From Alphaproteobacteria bacterium (GTDB taxonomy: Bacteria; Pseudomonadota; Alphaproteobacteria; Micropepsales; Micropepsaceae): a stretch of 9,713 nt of DNA. The notes beneath the pieces are model-generated. The model made no database searches and had not been told where the DNA came from. It saw only the letters and a program-made list of their open reading frames with translations. Position 1 is the first letter of the stretch; every line of letters begins with the position of its first letter. A program made the position numbers and the translations under genes. Where the stretch lies: positions 1 to 9,713 of the forward strand of contig JAPLPI010000111.1 of assembly GCA_026400305.1 (NCBI GenBank), given 5' to 3'. Of the stretch, positions 6,402 to 9,713 are shown piece by piece.

Positions 6402-8291
6402 ATGAAACTTCTGACAGGCGCGTCCATCGCCGCGATTTGCCTTTGGCCGATGGCGGCCCTTGCCCAATCTGAAAAGGTCATCGTCACCGCCACGCACTTG
6501 CCCATGCAAGATGCGGGCAGCAATGTCTCGGTCATTGACGCCTCGGCCATCGCGGCGCGCGATCCCGCAAGTGTTGTGGACCTGTTGCGCGACCTTCCCG
6601 GCGTATTCGTACAGCAGTCAGGCGGGCGCGGCAGCGTGGTATCGCTGTTCACCCGCGGCGCCAAGCCCAATTTTACCCAGGTACTACTGGACGGGGTGAA
6701 GGCCAACGACCCCACCAATACCCGCGGCGGGTCCTATGACTTTTCTACCCTGGACCTGAACGACATCGAACGGATCGAATTCGTGAGCGGGCCCGCTTCA
6801 GCGGTTTATGGTTCTGATGCGATGGGCGGTGTGATCAACATTATCAGCCGGCGCGGTGGCGAAACACTGGATGCCGGATTGCAGGCAGAAGGCGGCAGCT
6901 TCGGTTATGTCCGCGCCGCGGGGCATGTCGGCGGCCCGATTGGCGGCGCTACCGGCAACATTGGTCTTTCCTATACCGACAATGGCATGCCGGTGGGGGG
7001 CAGCACCCTGAAAAGCACAGCTCTGGACGGCGCACTGGCGCTGCTGCAGATCGCCGGCACCGCGATCAATTTCACAGGTCGCTATAGCGACAGCACGGCA
7101 ACCTCCTTTCCCGATTCCAGCGGTGGGCCGCGCCTGTCGGTACTGCGCAGGCTGGATCATCGCGATATTCAGGAAGGCGTGCTGGGTGCGCATGCCCTGC
7201 GCGACATCACCGGTTGGTCGAGCATGGCGCTGGATTACGGCTTTTATGATCGCAGTTCGGATGCCGTTTCGCCAGGCGTGGCGCCCAGCGCCCAGACGCG
7301 GACGGGCATCCCCGCCAATGACGACAAGGCACGGTTCAGCCGCCATGAAGTGACCTGGACCAACCGGCTGACGCCGCTGCCGGGGCTGGAAGCCGCGCTG
7401 GGCATGGACATGCAGGCCGATCACGGCGCGGACAATGGCTTCCTACGGTTCGGTCCGGAAAAATTGCCCACCAGCTTCACGCTGAACCGCACCTTGTGGG
7501 CGGGCTTTGCCGAAGCGCGCTATAAAATCGCGCCGCAGCTCAGCCTATCGGCCAGTGGCCGCTATGACGATACCGGCGCCACCCATCATTTCAGTCCGCA
7601 GTTGCGCGCCGATTATGCGTTAGCGGATTCCGGTACGCAGTTTCAGCTCTCCTGGGGCAAGGCCTACAAGCTTCCCAGCTTCTACGCCCTGGGCAATCCG
7701 ATTGTCGGCGATCCCACGCTCAACCCGGAAGATGCGGAGAATTTCGAAGGCGGCGTTACCCAGCGCTTGGGGGATTTCGGGCGCTGGAAAGTGGAGGGCT
7801 ATGCCACCAATTACCGCGACCTCATAGACTTCCGCCCCGGCGCGGTGCCCAGGCTGGTCAACTTGTCCAAGGTGCATGTGCGTGGCGTAGAGACGTCTCT
7901 GGAACTCACTTTTGATTTGCAGGATTGGGGCACGCTCAGTGCCACGCCGCGCCTGTCCTACACCAGCGCCCGCAACACTTTGACCGGCGCGGCGTTGCGC
8001 GATGTGCCGAGCTGGCTGGCCGGCGTTGGCGTCAACTGGCAGCCGGACCCGGCCTGGACTGTAAGCTTTGACCTTAACCACACCGGCGGCATGACCGACA
8101 ATGCCGTGGCCACCGGCGATGTCGCCCTGCCCGGCCATGAACGCGCCGACCTGGCGATCTCTTATAAAGTGCTCTCGAACCTGGCGCTGAAGCTGGGGGG
8201 CGATAACATTTTCGACCAGCGCTACGAGGATGTGGTCGGCTTTCCCGCCCCCGGAGCAATCGTGCGCGGCAGAATCAGCGCTTCGCTCTAG
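6402..8291 (+). CDS. TonB-dependent outer-membrane receptor, BtuB-like
   Basis: A 629-residue outer-membrane active transporter that imports a scarce ligand using TonB energy. The signal peptide ends at ALA21. A TonB-box-like stretch, EKVIVTATHLP (24-34), is followed by the plug domain (about 38-152), with LLRDLPGVFVQQSGGRGSVVS, TRGAKPNFTQVLLDGV, and the hallmark ERIEFVSGPASAVYGSDAMGGVINI. The 22-strand barrel occupies about 155-629. Plug sequence and total length are close to E. coli BtuB (614 residues), but the ligand cannot be told, and BtuB-like plugs occur in receptors for many compounds. The protein ends in ISASL rather than the usual terminal Phe. The gap before it (65 bases after the PQQ dehydrogenase) shows no clear terminator or promoter, and no good Shine-Dalgarno precedes the ATG; the signal peptide supports this start. 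Cotranscription with the dehydrogenase is plausible. Import of PQQ, a metal or cobalamin are candidate roles, all inferred. Confidence 0.9.
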   Translation: MKLLTGASIAAICLWPMAALAQSEKVIVTATHLPMQDAGSNVSVIDASAIAARDPASVVDLLRDLPGVFVQQSGGRGSVVSLFTRGAKPNFTQVLLDGVKANDPTNTRGGSYDFSTLDLNDIERIEFVSGPASAVYGSDAMGGVINIISRRGGETLDAGLQAEGGSFGYVRAAGHVGGPIGGATGNIGLSYTDNGMPVGGSTLKSTALDGALALLQIAGTAINFTGRYSDSTATSFPDSSGGPRLSVLRRLDHRDIQEGVLGAHALRDITGWSSMALDYGFYDRSSDAVSPGVAPSAQTRTGIPANDDKARFSRHEVTWTNRLTPLPGLEAALGMDMQADHGADNGFLRFGPEKLPTSFTLNRTLWAGFAEARYKIAPQLSLSASGRYDDTGATHHFSPQLRADYALADSGTQFQLSWGKAYKLPSFYALGNPIVGDPTLNPEDAENFEGGVTQRLGDFGRWKVEGYATNYRDLIDFRPGAVPRLVNLSKVHVRGVETSLELTFDLQDWGTLSATPRLSYTSARNTLTGAALRDVPSWLAGVGVNWQPDPAWTVSFDLNHTGGMTDNAVATGDVALPGHERADLAISYKVLSNLALKLGGDNIFDQRYEDVVGFPAPGAIVRGRISASL

Positions 8292-9673
8292 TTATTCGGC
8301 AACGTCCCCGCGAGACGGCCCAGCAGCTTGAAGGCATACAGCATCACACGGCCTCGAACAGGTTTGGTGGGTCCTGTGACATCGGGGAGCCCGAACGTGC
8401 CAAGCTGATTCATCGCCGCGTCACTGCCGTCATCAGGACGCATCGCGATCCAGTACAGAACTTTCGGTAGGTCGCGCGGCGGGATCACCGCCTGCAGCCG
8501 GGCAAACACCAGTCGCGGCACGAAGCGCTCCACCTGCTCCATCTGCAGTATGTCTGGCACCGCCGCGACCGCGAGCACGTTACGAGTACGTTGCACCGGA
8601 TCGCTGACATTGCCGGGCGCCCAACCCAGCAAGCCGTCACGAATACGATCCAGCGCGGGCTGGATAATCGGATCTTGCACCTCGTCACCGCGCGACAACG
8701 GCGCGACGACGCCTTCGTCCGGCGGCAGGCGCTTGAAATCAATGACGTCAATGTCGGCCTGGGTGACGTCCTGCCAGAAGGGGGGTGCAGTCTTTGCGTT
8801 CGGCGGTGCAGGCGCATAATCACTGGCGTTTCCCACCTCGCGCGTATCCTTGACGGCGCTGATGGACGCCAGACCGTGCATCTCAGCCACCACGCCCACC
8901 GCCACCCACATGCCGATGGCCAGCAGCAGCCAGGCGCGGCGCGGCGCAAAATCCCTGTCCCAGCGGAACATGGCGCCCGCCACAATCGCGCCCGCCGCGC
9001 CGGTGAACAGCAACGCGGTAAAATCAAACACAGCCCGTGACAGGCCCGTGCCGGCGGCGGAAAGTTGCAGCGCCTCCACCGCATAACGGCCTGGAAAAAA
9101 CAGCGAGGTATGCTGCGCCCAGGTCGGCAGGCTTTCCAGCTGCACCGCCACCCCGCCGATCATCAACATGGGCAGAAAAATGCATTGGCCCAGCGCCTGC
9201 GCCGCCGGGACATTGTCCACCAGCATCGCGATGACCAGCCCGAAGCCCAGGAAGGCGAAAGACGCCACGGCAAAAGCGGCCAACAGCCCAAACGGATGGG
9301 CGGGCGCGGGCATGCCGAAGACGAAGGCCAGCGCCAGTTGCAACAGCGCCGCCGTCACCAGCAGCACAGCGCGCGCCGCAAGGACGCTGGTCAGAAATAC
9401 CCACCCCGGGGCGGGCAACAAGCGATAGCGCCGCCACACCCCGCGCTCGCGCTCGCTGACAATAGTCGTCGGCAATCCGAAGCAGGCGCTCCCCAGGATG
9501 GTGATGGTGAGAAATTGCCCCAGATGCAGCGCCAGCGGCACCGGATCGCTGCGATAGACCGCCCAGAAGGCCACCAGGAAGATCAGCGGAAACAGATAGC
9601 CATAGAGAATGGCCATCCGGTTGCGGAAGTTCAGCTTCAGGCCCAGCAGGGTGAGTTGCAGCAGCATCGTCAT
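8288..9673 (-). CDS. ABC-2 type transporter permease with C-terminal periplasmic domain
   Basis: The membrane subunit of an exporter, 461 residues. Hydrophobic segments lie at about 22-40, 52-72, 92-120, 128-152, 160-178, 215-235 and 247-264. The cytoplasmic coupling loop SERERGVWRRYRLLPAPG (73-90) between segments 2 and 3, and the LPTWAQHTSLFFPGRYAVEAL external stretch (182-202) between 5 and 6, are typical of the family. Ordinary members end after about six segments. This one has a seventh, then a hydrophilic region of about 195 residues (266-461), which by the positive-inside rule should lie in the periplasm. I do not recognise that region; it is Pro-rich at 287-298 and then mainly helical in character (for example 360-395). 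The start ATG at 9673 overlaps the stop of the ATPase gene by four bases (ATGA); a second ATG two codons later is possible but less favoured. The substrate is unknown. Confidence 0.88.
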   Translation of the reverse strand: MTMLLQLTLLGLKLNFRNRMAILYGYLFPLIFLVAFWAVYRSDPVPLALHLGQFLTITILGSACFGLPTTIVSERERGVWRRYRLLPAPGWVFLTSVLAARAVLLVTAALLQLALAFVFGMPAPAHPFGLLAAFAVASFAFLGFGLVIAMLVDNVPAAQALGQCIFLPMLMIGGVAVQLESLPTWAQHTSLFFPGRYAVEALQLSAAGTGLSRAVFDFTALLFTGAAGAIVAGAMFRWDRDFAPRRAWLLLAIGMWVAVGVVAEMHGLASISAVKDTREVGNASDYAPAPPNAKTAPPFWQDVTQADIDVIDFKRLPPDEGVVAPLSRGDEVQDPIIQPALDRIRDGLLGWAPGNVSDPVQRTRNVLAVAAVPDILQMEQVERFVPRLVFARLQAVIPPRDLPKVLYWIAMRPDDGSDAAMNQLGTFGLPDVTGPTKPVRGRVMLYAFKLLGRLAGTLPNN

Positions 9674-9713
9674 CGCGCCGCGCCCGTCAGTTTCAGGATC
9701 ACGTCTTCCAGAC
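9670..9713 (-). CDS. ABC transporter ATP-binding protein, last 13 codons only
   Basis: On the minus strand, the frame beginning at 9711 reads LEDVILKLTGAAR and stops at TGA (9672-9670). This is the characteristic C-terminal tail of DrrA-type ABC-2 ATPases, which commonly end with LEDVFLKLTG. The TGA overlaps the permease ATG as ATGA, so the two are translationally coupled subunits of one exporter. The nucleotide-binding motifs lie beyond the window. The fragment is short, but the motif, the position and the overlap agree. Confidence 0.75.
   Translation of the reverse strand, partial: LEDVILKLTGAAR

Noticed and set aside
8291..8330. Small inverted repeat CGTC...GACG near the convergent gene ends
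   Set aside because: It has only four base pairs, lies inside the permease coding sequence and has no T run. It is likely chance.

Overview
The window is dense, GC-rich bacterial chromosome with short intergenic gaps. It has no tRNA, rRNA, CRISPR or insertion sequence that I can see. A TonB-dependent outer-membrane receptor and a secreted PQQ-type dehydrogenase indicate a Gram-negative. The style of the proteins suggests an alphaproteobacterium, but that is an inference and the genus cannot be read from the sequence.

Layout. Positions 1-1319 (+) hold a hexameric-type, probably NADP-specific glutamate dehydrogenase, cut at its 5' end by the window edge and followed by a strong intrinsic terminator. 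Next comes a tight two-gene unit: a ThDP-dependent enzyme of the acetolactate synthase superfamily (1387-3033, +) and an aldehyde dehydrogenase (3044-4480, +). After a 68-base gap containing a 12-bp perfect palindrome and a hairpin that could mask the ribosome binding site, there is a secreted eight-bladed PQQ-type dehydrogenase (4549-6336, +), then a BtuB-like TonB-dependent receptor (6402-8291, +). Facing these on the minus strand is an ABC-2 exporter operon: the last codons of an ATPase gene (9670-9713) overlap the start of a permease gene (8288-9673). The permease carries an unusual C-terminal domain of about 195 residues.

How the genes may work together. The most interesting reading is metabolic. 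The ThDP enzyme has no IlvN-type regulatory subunit beside it. It is paired with an aldehyde dehydrogenase, as are the cyanobacterial 2-oxoglutarate decarboxylase (long annotated as acetolactate synthase) and succinic semialdehyde dehydrogenase. With glutamate dehydrogenase immediately upstream, the three genes could carry glutamate to 2-oxoglutarate, succinic semialdehyde and succinate, bypassing 2-oxoglutarate dehydrogenase. Substrate specificity cannot be proven from sequence alone. The PQQ dehydrogenase and TonB receptor form a second, envelope-located pair. The receptor might import a cofactor or metal for the dehydrogenase, but this is speculative. The ABC exporter is probably an independent unit.
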